A stretch of DNA of 64,000 nt, taken from a virus. The notes under the pieces were generated by a model that made no database searches, was not told the DNA's origin, and saw only the letters and a list, made by a program, of their open reading frames with translations. Below, in pieces: positions 7,864 to 17,000 of the stretch (position 1 is the first letter of the stretch; every line of letters begins with the position of its first letter). Made by a program: the position numbers and the translations under genes. The stretch is from IMG/VR virus record IMGVR_UViG_3300023181_000028, positions 16,012 through 80,011 of that record. The stretch is one strand, 5' to 3'.

Positions 7864-9087
7864 TTAACGAGTTATTTCTTGACCGCCGATATACGTAACA
7901 GTGCCAGTGCCAGTGGTAGCATATCTTATTCTTACATTAGCACCTCCCGGTATTCCGCCGCCTATCATAGTAGTTTGACCATTAGTAATCTGAATAGCCA
8001 CCGCTAAAGCCACAGAGCTTAAATTACCCGCAGGCTGCAATACAGCAGTCCATGTAGAACCGCCATTAAGACTATATTCTAAATACACTGTAGCCGTGCT
8101 AGATCCTGCCAACAAAGGATTTGACACTGAACAAGTCACATAATAATAAACTGTAGAAAAATTTGGAGATATAGTGAATCCCGTACTAGAAGTACTTGTA
8201 GTTACACCTCTTACAGGATTATTATTTATTGTTGGCTCAGCTAATGAAATAGTAAAATTAGGATAAGTGCCAGATATAGATACACCCTTTATTCCCGTTA
8301 AATTTACAACTTGGTCAGGAGCAGTATTAGTGATAACAGTATTAGTTACATTAATTCCAGTACTCCCACTATAAGATGTAGTTCCGGTTGGGATAGTCCA
8401 TGCGCGATTAGCTGATAAATCCTGAGATACTCCATTGATAGTTAAAGACCTCGTTAAAGGCGCTTTAGAGGCAATAGAGGAATTAATAGAAGCTATTGAT
8501 GCTGCCGCCCTATCTTTAGACATTAGTCCATTAGCACTACCCGTATCGGCTTTAATAACCATATTAGGCGCAGTTCCAGTCATTATCTCCCCGTATCCCG
8601 CCGAATAATTCATAATGGCAGGTAAGCTAAATGTTCTACTTGCTTGCATATTTTGAGTTATAGCAGTAGTTCCATTCATAATAGTGATAGTATTCCTTGC
8701 ATTTGCATACAATGTATCTGATTCAAATTTATGCCAATACACAGGTATATTATTCAAATCAGGAGCGTAAGACAAATCATAATAACTTCCACTTAATGCT
8801 ACACTTGCAAGGTTAGGCAGCACATCTATATCAAAACGATAATCTGGTCTTGCGGCAGGGTAAAACACACCAGATCCATCAAATCCTATATTAAATCCAA
8901 ATGTTTGCATAGTCGGGACGTACCTTGCAGGCTTAAACAGTACCGTGTCGGCCAGTGTTAGATACTGAGCCTTCACCTCTTTAGTTATTTCACTTGCTAA
9001 AATACCACCTCCCACTATTTTTACGGAGTTTTTGGCGGTGAACGAGAGCATTAAAGCTACAATCGGAATGGAGATTATTTTTTTCAT
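7864..9087 (-). CDS. Tail fibre / adhesin protein
   Basis: A 407-residue protein rich in Ser, Thr, Gly and Asn. The centre contains a fibre-type segment (LTRSLTINGVSQDLSANRAW, about 212-232) seen in many phage fibre shafts, followed by short beta-rich repeats. The N-terminus (MKKIISIPIVALMLSF) is hydrophobic and looks like a weak signal peptide, which is unusual for a virion fibre and could instead be a docking segment. It is the last gene of the late block and ends at the bidirectional terminator. Confidence 0.65.
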   Translation of the reverse strand: MKKIISIPIVALMLSFTAKNSVKIVGGGILASEITKEVKAQYLTLADTVLFKPARYVPTMQTFGFNIGFDGSGVFYPAARPDYRFDIDVLPNLASVALSGSYYDLSYAPDLNNIPVYWHKFESDTLYANARNTITIMNGTTAITQNMQASRTFSLPAIMNYSAGYGEIMTGTAPNMVIKADTGSANGLMSKDRAAASIASINSSIASKAPLTRSLTINGVSQDLSANRAWTIPTGTTSYSGSTGINVTNTVITNTAPDQVVNLTGIKGVSISGTYPNFTISLAEPTINNNPVRGVTTSTSSTGFTISPNFSTVYYYVTCSVSNPLLAGSSTATVYLEYSLNGGSTWTAVLQPAGNLSSVALAVAIQITNGQTTMIGGGIPGGANVRIRYATTGTGTVTYIGGQEITR

Positions 9088-9099
9088 ATTTTTAGGTTT

Positions 9100-10797
9100 T
9101 TATTCTTCTGTAAATTCTATTGATATTGCCATTGTTCCTCCGGCCACAGTTACTCCGTTTAAATTAATAGCTATTGTCTGAGCCACGCCAGCTAAAATAA
9201 TTGGCTTCCCTCTTTCTGCTAGGTTAATCTCAAATGGAGGGTATCCAGCAGTTGCGCTTCCAATAGGTACATATACAGCCCTTACATTACCAACCGGAGT
9301 TCCAAGCGTAGGGTTAGCCGTATAAATAGTTCCAACGGCAGTAGCGGCAGCGTCAGTTGACTCATTAGGTACTAAGGTAGCTGTAGTAGACGTTCCGCCA
9401 GAATTAGCAGTACTACGCTTAGAGATCAAAACCAAAACTTGTCCAGCGGTTGTTTGAATACCGCTTATAATGATTTTAGTAACTTGTACGTTTGTAGAGG
9501 CAGAACCAATTAATTGAAATATATCTGTTGCGGAAGCCGCCAGTACTACTGTAAATGATACTGAATATGTCCTTTTGTGTTTTTGTTGATCTTTAACAAT
9601 AGTAGCTCCGTATCTATCCGCGATAGGTATCGTATAACTGCCAGAAGTTCCAAATAGCGTTAGAGTATCATTTCTGTTAAATCCGGCTGCTAAAATAGTA
9701 TCCGTGGCTCCTACTGCAGAGTTCCTTGCTTTGGCTAAGTTGGTCGCCCCTGTTCCCGGAACAATTGTACCAATATTACCGATAGTATTAGTTCCGGTAG
9801 GTAGTGCAATCATTCTTGAGATCTCAACTGGCAACAAAGAATTAAAAGATTGCGGCCTTATAGACGTAAGACTAACTTGCTGAGGTACGTAATTCTCAAC
9901 ATCTATAAATCCAATCGTCCAAGTTGTTGAAGTAGCAGGAGTAGTTGACCCATTTACTGAACGTATTTGAAGGTGCAGTACAACGTTTGAGTCAGGAATA
10001 TTCCTTACATTTTGAGACCTTAAAGTTAATTGAACACTTGTTGAAGATGCAGACAATTGATCTGCGTATACAGAAATACCATCTTCAACGTTTAATGCTC
10101 CAACGTGTCCGGGAGAAGCACTTGTATTAATTGTAGAAGATATGTCGGCTATCGGATATCCATTTCTCTGATTTCCGAATAAATTACTTGTTGCCGTCGT
10201 GCCGTTATATAAAATATGGTGGTAATTCCATCCAAACAAAGAACAGGTTCCCACCCCTACAGTAAATCCAGATACCGTGAAGGTTACATCGTTACCAACT
10301 ACCGAAGCAATTGGATAAGAGCCAGACAAAAAAGTGCCTGTTCCTGCAAAGGATCCTAAGTTTATGGACTGTCCAATGTTTTGGGAAGTGAATGGATTCG
10401 ACGGAATAGTAACAGTTATAGCAGTTGAGCTACCTATTGAATAGGCTAATCCGTCACCAATAACATCCACTAACTCTATAAAGAAGTTATTATTTGCAAT
10501 TCTCTGTGATAATATTGTTGCATATCTTAAAGTTATAGCATCTTTCCATGTTGCTGCGGTTCTTATGATCGTTTCCGATCTGGCAGTTGTTCCAGAAGTT
10601 ATCACTAATGATCCGGCACTTTGATTTACGGTTTGGCCGGTGCCGTTAATTAGCAAGGTCATATCTGAATGAACCCCATTCGCTATAGTCCTGTCGAATC
10701 CATATCTGGTTTTAAACTGTGGCAGTTGTCTAGTTGGCACATAGTCGTCATTTTCTAACGGAAATGTGTTTTTTTGAGGTATCGGATCGTATGCCAT
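9100..10797 (-). CDS. Large beta-rich tail/fibre protein
   Basis: A 565-residue protein with high Thr, Ser, Ile and Gly content and no hydrophobic segment, lying between two fibre genes. The N-terminus (PQKNTFPLENDDYVP) is charged and may attach to the tail, while the rest looks like extended beta structure. It is most likely a fibre or baseplate component, by composition and position. Confidence 0.6.
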   Translation of the reverse strand: MAYDPIPQKNTFPLENDDYVPTRQLPQFKTRYGFDRTIANGVHSDMTLLINGTGQTVNQSAGSLVITSGTTARSETIIRTAATWKDAITLRYATILSQRIANNNFFIELVDVIGDGLAYSIGSSTAITVTIPSNPFTSQNIGQSINLGSFAGTGTFLSGSYPIASVVGNDVTFTVSGFTVGVGTCSLFGWNYHHILYNGTTATSNLFGNQRNGYPIADISSTINTSASPGHVGALNVEDGISVYADQLSASSTSVQLTLRSQNVRNIPDSNVVLHLQIRSVNGSTTPATSTTWTIGFIDVENYVPQQVSLTSIRPQSFNSLLPVEISRMIALPTGTNTIGNIGTIVPGTGATNLAKARNSAVGATDTILAAGFNRNDTLTLFGTSGSYTIPIADRYGATIVKDQQKHKRTYSVSFTVVLAASATDIFQLIGSASTNVQVTKIIISGIQTTAGQVLVLISKRSTANSGGTSTTATLVPNESTDAAATAVGTIYTANPTLGTPVGNVRAVYVPIGSATAGYPPFEINLAERGKPIILAGVAQTIAINLNGVTVAGGTMAISIEFTEE

Positions 10798-10801
10798 AAT
10801 A

Positions 10802-12280
10802 TTATTTTATTAACCAATTAGAATTATTTGAATATACAGTGATTGAGGCGTATAAAGTGCTAACTACTGCGGTTAATCCGCCGTCAATAGTTTGTGATGA
10901 CGTTGTATTTACTGTAGGCGTACCGCCGTTGTTTTTAAAAGTGTATTCATTAGTATTACCTACCGCAGTTGGTAGCGTCACAGTTAAATTGGCAGTGCAT
11001 TCATAATAATAATCAGTATTAGCAGCAGAGCCAGCGGCAGTATTTGTGGATATTGTATTAATAGACCTTGAGAATACAGCCACAGGCTGCCACGACCCCA
11101 ATCCTACACCATTTGTAGTAAGAACATATCCATTTGATTGAGTTCCATCTACAATCTTGATCTTACCGTTAAGCGTCAACACTTGATTTAAAGGATTAGC
11201 GTCGAATATACCATATAGCAATGATCCCGTTTTATCTCCGGCTGTATTAACCCTATCCTGATTGTTTAAGTAAAATACATTACTATCAGTAGTGGAATAT
11301 AATCCAGAATAAGCTCCTAAGAATACATTTCCAGAGCCAGTAGTGTTATTTCCACCTGAAAATATTCCTAACGCAGAGGAAAAGCTTCCCGTAGAATTTT
11401 GAGATAAACTAGCATTGCCCATTGCTGTATTTGAACTTCCTACGTTTTGAGCGTAAAGAGAATAAGCTCCAATGGCAGTATTAAAACTAGAATTTCCTCC
11501 CATTTCCATAGACCTAAGCCCAATAGCCACGTTTTCCGATCCTGTTATGTTAGAAGAGGCTAAAGCAGCCTTCCCAATAGATACGTTACCTGTAGCACTA
11601 GTCATTGAGAATCCAGAGCCATCCCCAATAGCCACATTATTACCGCCAGAAGTTAAACTACCTAATGCGATATACCCTAAAGCCATATTAGAGCTTCCTG
11701 TAGCGAATTTTAAGGCTCCACTACCCAAAGCAACATTCGCTACCCCGGTGGAATTAGTGATAAGAGCATCAAGCCCTATTGCCACATTTAATGTACTATT
11801 CCCCCCGCCGTTAACAATTAATTGTTGGCTATTGAAATTAATAGTTTGATTTGCTCCTGTATATGGAATATAACCTGCTAATGCTGCGGATGTAATATAC
11901 CCCGCCCCATTAGTTAGTTGATTGTTATTGCTTATTATAGTGGCTAAAGAGCCGTTTCCTAATATATATTGACTTGATGTTCCTTGCCAAGCGAATGCTA
12001 AGGTTCCAGAGGTTGTTACAGGGCCACCGGTTACCGCTAATGCTCCACTTATAGTAGCATTAATACTTGTTACAGTTCCGGTTCCGCCACCACCGCCTCC
12101 AAAATAGGGTAATGAAGACCACGGATTAACACCGTCACCAAATTTAAGTCCCTTAAGGTCTAATTCATATCCAGGTTCGCCTTGCGCTAATATTGGATTC
12201 TGAAATAGCCATTGAGCAGAGGTTTTCCTTTTAATCTGAATGACAACATCCTTGAAATTACCATCGTGACCTTTTCCCAT
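10802..12280 (-). CDS. Tail fibre with trimeric-adhesin head repeats
   Basis: A 492-residue protein. The N-terminus (IQIKRKT, then QGEPGYELD, then LKFGDGVNPW) matches the attachment part of many phage fibres. Residues about 165-330 are repeats of the type NVAIGxxAL and GSGNVxLG, the pattern of YadA/Hia-like trimeric adhesin heads (left-handed beta roll). The C-terminal 80 residues are a separate beta domain, perhaps receptor-binding. The poly-Gly stretch at 61-66 may be a hinge. It overlaps the upstream gene by one base. Confidence 0.75.
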   Translation of the reverse strand: MGKGHDGNFKDVVIQIKRKTSAQWLFQNPILAQGEPGYELDLKGLKFGDGVNPWSSLPYFGGGGGGTGTVTSINATISGALAVTGGPVTTSGTLAFAWQGTSSQYILGNGSLATIISNNNQLTNGAGYITSAALAGYIPYTGANQTINFNSQQLIVNGGGNSTLNVAIGLDALITNSTGVANVALGSGALKFATGSSNMALGYIALGSLTSGGNNVAIGDGSGFSMTSATGNVSIGKAALASSNITGSENVAIGLRSMEMGGNSSFNTAIGAYSLYAQNVGSSNTAMGNASLSQNSTGSFSSALGIFSGGNNTTGSGNVFLGAYSGLYSTTDSNVFYLNNQDRVNTAGDKTGSLLYGIFDANPLNQVLTLNGKIKIVDGTQSNGYVLTTNGVGLGSWQPVAVFSRSINTISTNTAAGSAANTDYYYECTANLTVTLPTAVGNTNEYTFKNNGGTPTVNTTSSQTIDGGLTAVVSTLYASITVYSNNSNWLIK

Positions 12281-12591
12281 TATGGATTACCGTCTATTCC
12301 GTTAATAATTATTTCTTCTTCTGGTGGCATAAAGTTAGAATTTATATACCTCTTAATTAATGTAGGTGCAGGACATACATAAATAGGATCTATGTTGTTT
12401 CCCGATGAGTCAAAGTTGTTATTGTAAAACCTCTCTAAAGCATCAATTTGACCCGTTAAAATGATAAGTTTATTCTCTTTACATCCCAACATCTCTCCTC
12501 CCTTTTCGAGGGTTATAAACTTAGCAGCCAGCTTTAAAGCAAGTTCCTTTTTATCAGATATATCTTTTAATATTTTATTTGCACTTGTCAT
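12280..12591 (-). CDS. Hypothetical protein in the fibre cluster
   Basis: A 103-residue helical protein (SANKILKDISDKKELALKLA) lying between two Cys-tailed paralogues and the YadA-like fibre. It starts right after the stop of the upstream gene and could be a fibre assembly factor. That role is inferred from place only. Confidence 0.55.
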   Translation of the reverse strand: MTSANKILKDISDKKELALKLAAKFITLEKGGEMLGCKENKLIILTGQIDALERFYNNNFDSSGNNIDPIYVCPAPTLIKRYINSNFMPPEEEIIINGIDGNP

Positions 12592-13275
12592 TTAACATCC
12601 GCAACCACAGTCGCATAAAGATTTAGCCTTGTTTATAAATAAATTAGCTTTTACATAATCCTCATATTTCACTGCGGATTCAGCAATAGAAAGATAGGAT
12701 TGTGATAAGATAGCCTTATTAGCTTCTTTACTATCGCATTCGCAATCAATCTCAACCTTATTGAATATCTCATCCATACAGCATTGAGTTGCAAGTTTTT
12801 GCAATATCATATCCGTAGTACTTAAATCGAACGCGGTGGGAGTTCCACTCACTGAGGTGCTACCCGTAATGTTATAAATAACACCATAAGCTCCGTCAAC
12901 TAGCGAAGGAAGATTATAGACCTGAGAAGACCCATACGTATAGCTATTTAACAACATAAAGCCATTTAGAGGGAATGTTGTGGAGTTTAGCTGAGATAGT
13001 ATAGTTTGAGCGCCAAGCCCGTTAAAATTGATTGTAGCGGCTGTAATAGTGCCATTAAGAATAGTAAAGGTATATACCGCAGAAACTTGTAATTGAGTGT
13101 AATTAACAGTTAAAACAAGACCTGTAACATCGTTTATTGCCACCCCATTAGGTGATCCATAACCAAAAGGCGCTGAAACAACATTGTAAGTCGGAGTGAT
13201 ATCAGTAATGTATAAAGTATCGAAAGCATTATTAAGTGCTAAGTCAACTTCTAAGTCTAATTGTGTTACTGGCAT
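12592..13275 (-). CDS. Cys-tailed paralogue A (tail-associated)
   Basis: A 227-residue protein paralogous to the next gene upstream (13355-14059). Both have a beta-rich N-terminal domain with the shared phrase GYGxPNGVAxNDVT (about 38-52), a Cys-containing middle (VEIDCECDSKEAN here), a helical hairpin, and a Cys-rich C-terminus ending CDCGCGC. The CxCGCGC end could bind metal or form disulphides. Function unknown; the location within the fibre genes suggests a virion or fibre-assembly part. Confidence 0.65.
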   Translation of the reverse strand: MPVTQLDLEVDLALNNAFDTLYITDITPTYNVVSAPFGYGSPNGVAINDVTGLVLTVNYTQLQVSAVYTFTILNGTITAATINFNGLGAQTILSQLNSTTFPLNGFMLLNSYTYGSSQVYNLPSLVDGAYGVIYNITGSTSVSGTPTAFDLSTTDMILQKLATQCCMDEIFNKVEIDCECDSKEANKAILSQSYLSIAESAVKYEDYVKANLFINKAKSLCDCGCGC

Positions 13276-13291
13276 TATGCTGATTTTGGAA

Positions 13292-13299
13292 TAAATGTA
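13292..13299 (-). promoter_or_regulatory. Late promoter -7 box (TACATTTA)
   Basis: On the minus strand TACATTTA follows a T/A-rich run TTTTAAAAAATCG that is nearly identical to the sequence before the scaffold gene at 46791. It lies 17 bp before the ATG at 13275. Confidence 0.5.
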
Positions 13300-13325
13300 C
13301 GATTTTTTAAAATACAGACGATTTA

Positions 13326-13350
13326 ACGCAACCTTTATATTTTAATTACG
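13326..13350 (+). promoter_or_regulatory. CAACCTT-type promoter element facing antisense
   Basis: ACGCAACCTT, a 7-bp gap, then TAATTACG on the plus strand fits the element seen before the accessory islands. Here it points into the 3' end of 13355-14059 on the opposite strand, so it would give an antisense transcript, or it may act as an upstream element for the leftward late promoter. Confidence 0.35.
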
Positions 13351-13354
13351 TAGA

Positions 13355-14059
13355 TCAGCACCCACAATTACACGCGCATATAGATTTAGATTTTTGTAAT
13401 AATTGGTTGTATAATGTGTAATCCTCTTTCTCCTCTGCGTATTTAGCTATATCCAAATAAGCCTTAGACCTCATAGTTTCTTTTAATTTCTTGTCATTAC
13501 ACCCGCAATCAATATCCATGTCATAAAAAGACTTATCTATACATGAACTAGATTCACAGTCTCTTATACAGGTATCGTTGACAGTGTAATCAAATATAGT
13601 TGGAGTGCCATTATCAGAAGCAGAGCCTCTAATCCTATAAGCCACATTATATTGACCGTCAGTTAAAACCGGAAGTGTAATAGTTGTTACAGGAAAAGAT
13701 GAGATATAAGGCCCAACTGTAATAAATGGATTAGAAGATGTTGGCGGGAATGTCAAACTAGGAAGATAAGAAGCGAGGGTAGGCACATTTATAGCACCTT
13801 GCCCGGCAAAATCAACTGCCATAGCCCCTATAACCCCATTAGTTATTAAAAAAGAGAAAACGGCAGTTATCCCCAAATTAACATAAGTGATGGTTATAAA
13901 CATCATAGTTACATCGTTAACCGCAACTCCATTGGGAACCCCGTAACCTAAAGGATTAGACACAGAATTGTAAAGTCCGGTTTCATCAGTTACTATTAAA
14001 TGCTTACAATCGTCACTAACGACAATCTTAGTTTTGAGGTTTATTTGAGTTAAGGCCAT
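13355..14059 (-). CDS. Cys-tailed paralogue B (tail-associated)
   Basis: A 234-residue protein that aligns along its length with the product of 12592-13275, sharing GYGVPNGVAVNDVT, DCGCNDKKL, the helical hairpin and a CACNCGC terminus. It also carries an extra Cys cluster (DTCIRDCESSSC). The tandem arrangement shows an old duplication, and divergence is high outside the motifs. Function unknown. Confidence 0.65.
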   Translation of the reverse strand: MALTQINLKTKIVVSDDCKHLIVTDETGLYNSVSNPLGYGVPNGVAVNDVTMMFITITYVNLGITAVFSFLITNGVIGAMAVDFAGQGAINVPTLASYLPSLTFPPTSSNPFITVGPYISSFPVTTITLPVLTDGQYNVAYRIRGSASDNGTPTIFDYTVNDTCIRDCESSSCIDKSFYDMDIDCGCNDKKLKETMRSKAYLDIAKYAEEKEDYTLYNQLLQKSKSICACNCGC

Positions 14060-14066
14060 TTTTTTA

Positions 14067-14074
14067 TAAAGATA
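14067..14074 (-). promoter_or_regulatory. Promoter -7 box (TATCTTTA)
   Basis: A TAnnTTTA box on the minus strand 8 bp before the ATG of 13355-14059. Confidence 0.35.
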
Positions 14075-14082
14075 AGTGTTTT

Positions 14083-17000
14083 TTAATCTTCCTCGATAAA
14101 TTCTATTCCGGCTTTAATAGCTTTTGAGTTAGGCAACGCACTAATAATATCTTTACTTCCCTTTTCAACATCTAATTTCATTACATCTTCCATTACATTT
14201 ACGAACTTACTTACAGTGGCTTGCGCGGCAACCGGAGATTTAACAAAGAATTTAATATTATCAATGTCAAAGATGAAGAGTAAGTTAGAAAGGGCTTGGT
14301 CAATAGCATCACCCTTTTTTCTCTTATTTTTATCGTCGTCTCCACCAAGCCTCAAAGCCATAAACGCAGCAACCACCATTAAGCCCTTTAGATTAGACAT
14401 AGCGTCTTTATTCTTTGTGAATCCCTCTATTCCGTCCTTTTTAATAGCCTCTTTAAGATCAGTGAAGCCTTGCCCTAAGAACGCTCTATAAGTACCTCTA
14501 TGAGTCACACCATTAGCGTCTATGTATTCTTCGCCCATTCTCTGCTTAAATGCATCTGGAACCCATATTTTGAATTGCCCAACCAATTTACCGAACTCTC
14601 CGGCTTGGTAATTTCTTTTATCGGCCTCTCCATATTTACCTTGAATATCCGACACTGTTTTAATATTGGCAATCGCGCGGCTTTTAATCCCCTTCTCGTC
14701 AGCACCTTCTTTTAACTTAACCTGTCCAGTACTTTCGTTGTACTCAATACTATTAAAATCCTTATCACTCATTAATCCTAAGAATGCTGAACCTTGTATG
14801 TAATACTCACCACCCCTTGTTAATCCATGCGCTAACATTTCAAACAATTTACCTGCGTATAATTTAGGATTAGAATCAAAATCTAAACTAACTGCATTGT
14901 ATTTACGGATAATAGCAGCAGCCTTTTTAGGATTCTGTATTAACCGCTTGGTTCCTTTGTATTGCGCCTCAGCACTTTCTTTTCTTATAGTATTATAAAT
15001 ACCCATTGCTATATTAAACCCACCTGCGCGATATGCAAACGCCATCACATTCAATGAAGTTAACTTGCGGATTATTCTGAAAAACGTGTCTAATTCTGGC
15101 CCTAACGCTCCAACTTTTTCTTTCTTGAAAATATGAAGATCAGTCCATTGTTTTACCCATTCCGCAACATTCTCTTTCTTTTCATGCTCCTTAAATCCAA
15201 CTTGATTTAAATACTCTATAGATTGAATGTAAGGCAATAGTTTGCCGATATGTTCTGTATGTGTGTAGTCATCAATGAATGAATGCGCCGCCTTGTAGAA
15301 GTCCTTAGAATAACCCCTGGACTTATCTCTTGGTTTGTTGAATTTACTTTTTAATCTTCCATCTGTAGATAAATTGTACTCAGCTCCACCAGTTAAGGCC
15401 AAAGGATTTTCTTTCTCATCTACATTAGTTCCGGTTTTAAGTTGCCTTCTCGCGGCCAATTGATATTTAACCATCTGCAACAAAGCCTTCATCTTATCCA
15501 ATGCCCCCTTATTACCCTGTTTGATTAAATCTCTCTCAATCTCCCCATAAGACATTACTTTATTACCGTACTTAATCCTTACATTCTGGATGTTATGACC
15601 ATTACCCAAATAAGCACTGAACGCCTGTAAGATGCCTTCCTCTCTAAACGATTCCGCCACTCCCTTATCCACCTTTAACACTTCATTGTTAAGTTGATCT
15701 TCATCCATGCCCTCAAATTGCTTATTTCTAAGATCGTTGAGACCCAACATAAACTTTAAGAATTTAGTTTGCGCGGGAGTGAAGCTCTTAGCCTTAGCTT
15801 CCTCTAAAGTGTAATAACGCCCGTCAGGATGCTCTACAAATTCAAAGTATTTAACTGAACCTGACATTACAAATTCCTTAGCCTTGTCAGTGATGCCTAG
15901 AGATTTATTTTTCTCCTTTATAACTTCCTTGCCGATATTCTCTAATTCTCCTTTGAGTTTATCGCGCTCTTGTTGCATGTCGAAATAAGTCTCGTCAAAT
16001 TGTTTGCTGAAAGATTGTAATTCCGGCTGGTTTTGGGTCATATGACCTAAGTTCTTCATAAGAACATCTTTGGCGGATAAGTCAGTTTTATTGGCTTGCT
16101 CTTCTACATATCCCTTTAACCCTTCCAGTTCCGTTTTACGTTTAACGAACATCCGGTAGCCTATTTGCTGCTTTAATTGATTTAGTTTAGGTTCTTTCGC
16201 GGCATCTGCAAAATCCCCACTCACCATCAGATTATAAGCCTCTAATAACCGCTCATCCGTCATATCTTCTAACCTACCTTCACTTAATATAGAAGACAGC
16301 ATATCCACATCCTCTTTGTATGCAAACCACTTAGAAGCATCTCTTTTGGCCTCCTTGTCGATGTTAGCCTTAAACACCTTTAATTTCTCTTTTTGCTCCT
16401 CAGTATATTTTTCATCCGCCAAAGCGTCTTTAATAAACTGCAAGTCTTTACGAATCTGCTCTAAAGATCTTCCTAATACATTCTCCCTGTAAGATTCCAA
16501 TGACATAGTTAATTTCTTAGCTAGGTCTTTCGCGGACATTTCATCCAATGTTTTAAAAGGCTTTTTCTTAGATAATTGCTCTTGTTTACTTTCTCCAACC
16601 TTATTCCTTGTATTAACGCCTCCTATTATCTGTTTAGCTAAGCTCTTAGCAACGTTCTTGTCTATTCCGAGTAATTGCTTAAGTCGGTTAAATATGTAGC
16701 TTAAAACGGCTTCAAATTTATTCCTGACTGACTCTTTATCAAAGATCAATGAACCTTCCATTCCTATCGCTTCTGCCAACACTTCCTTACCCAACATCTC
16801 TTCATTCAGCTCAGGGTATCTTTCCTTAACGTCATCCCATAGCGGAGTATCTTTAAGTTGCTTAATCCCCACTTGAATAACTTTATTGTTATATCCAATA
16901 GCATCAATCATAATGTGACCAGCTTCGTGAATAGGCGTGTCAATACCAGCATAATCAGGATTGATTTCGATAGTGTTGCCTATTAATCTTCCGGCGAACT

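Noticed and set aside
7864-14059. Diversity-generating retroelement acting on the tail fibres
   Set aside because: No reverse transcriptase gene and no template/variable repeat pair with A-specific differences was found.
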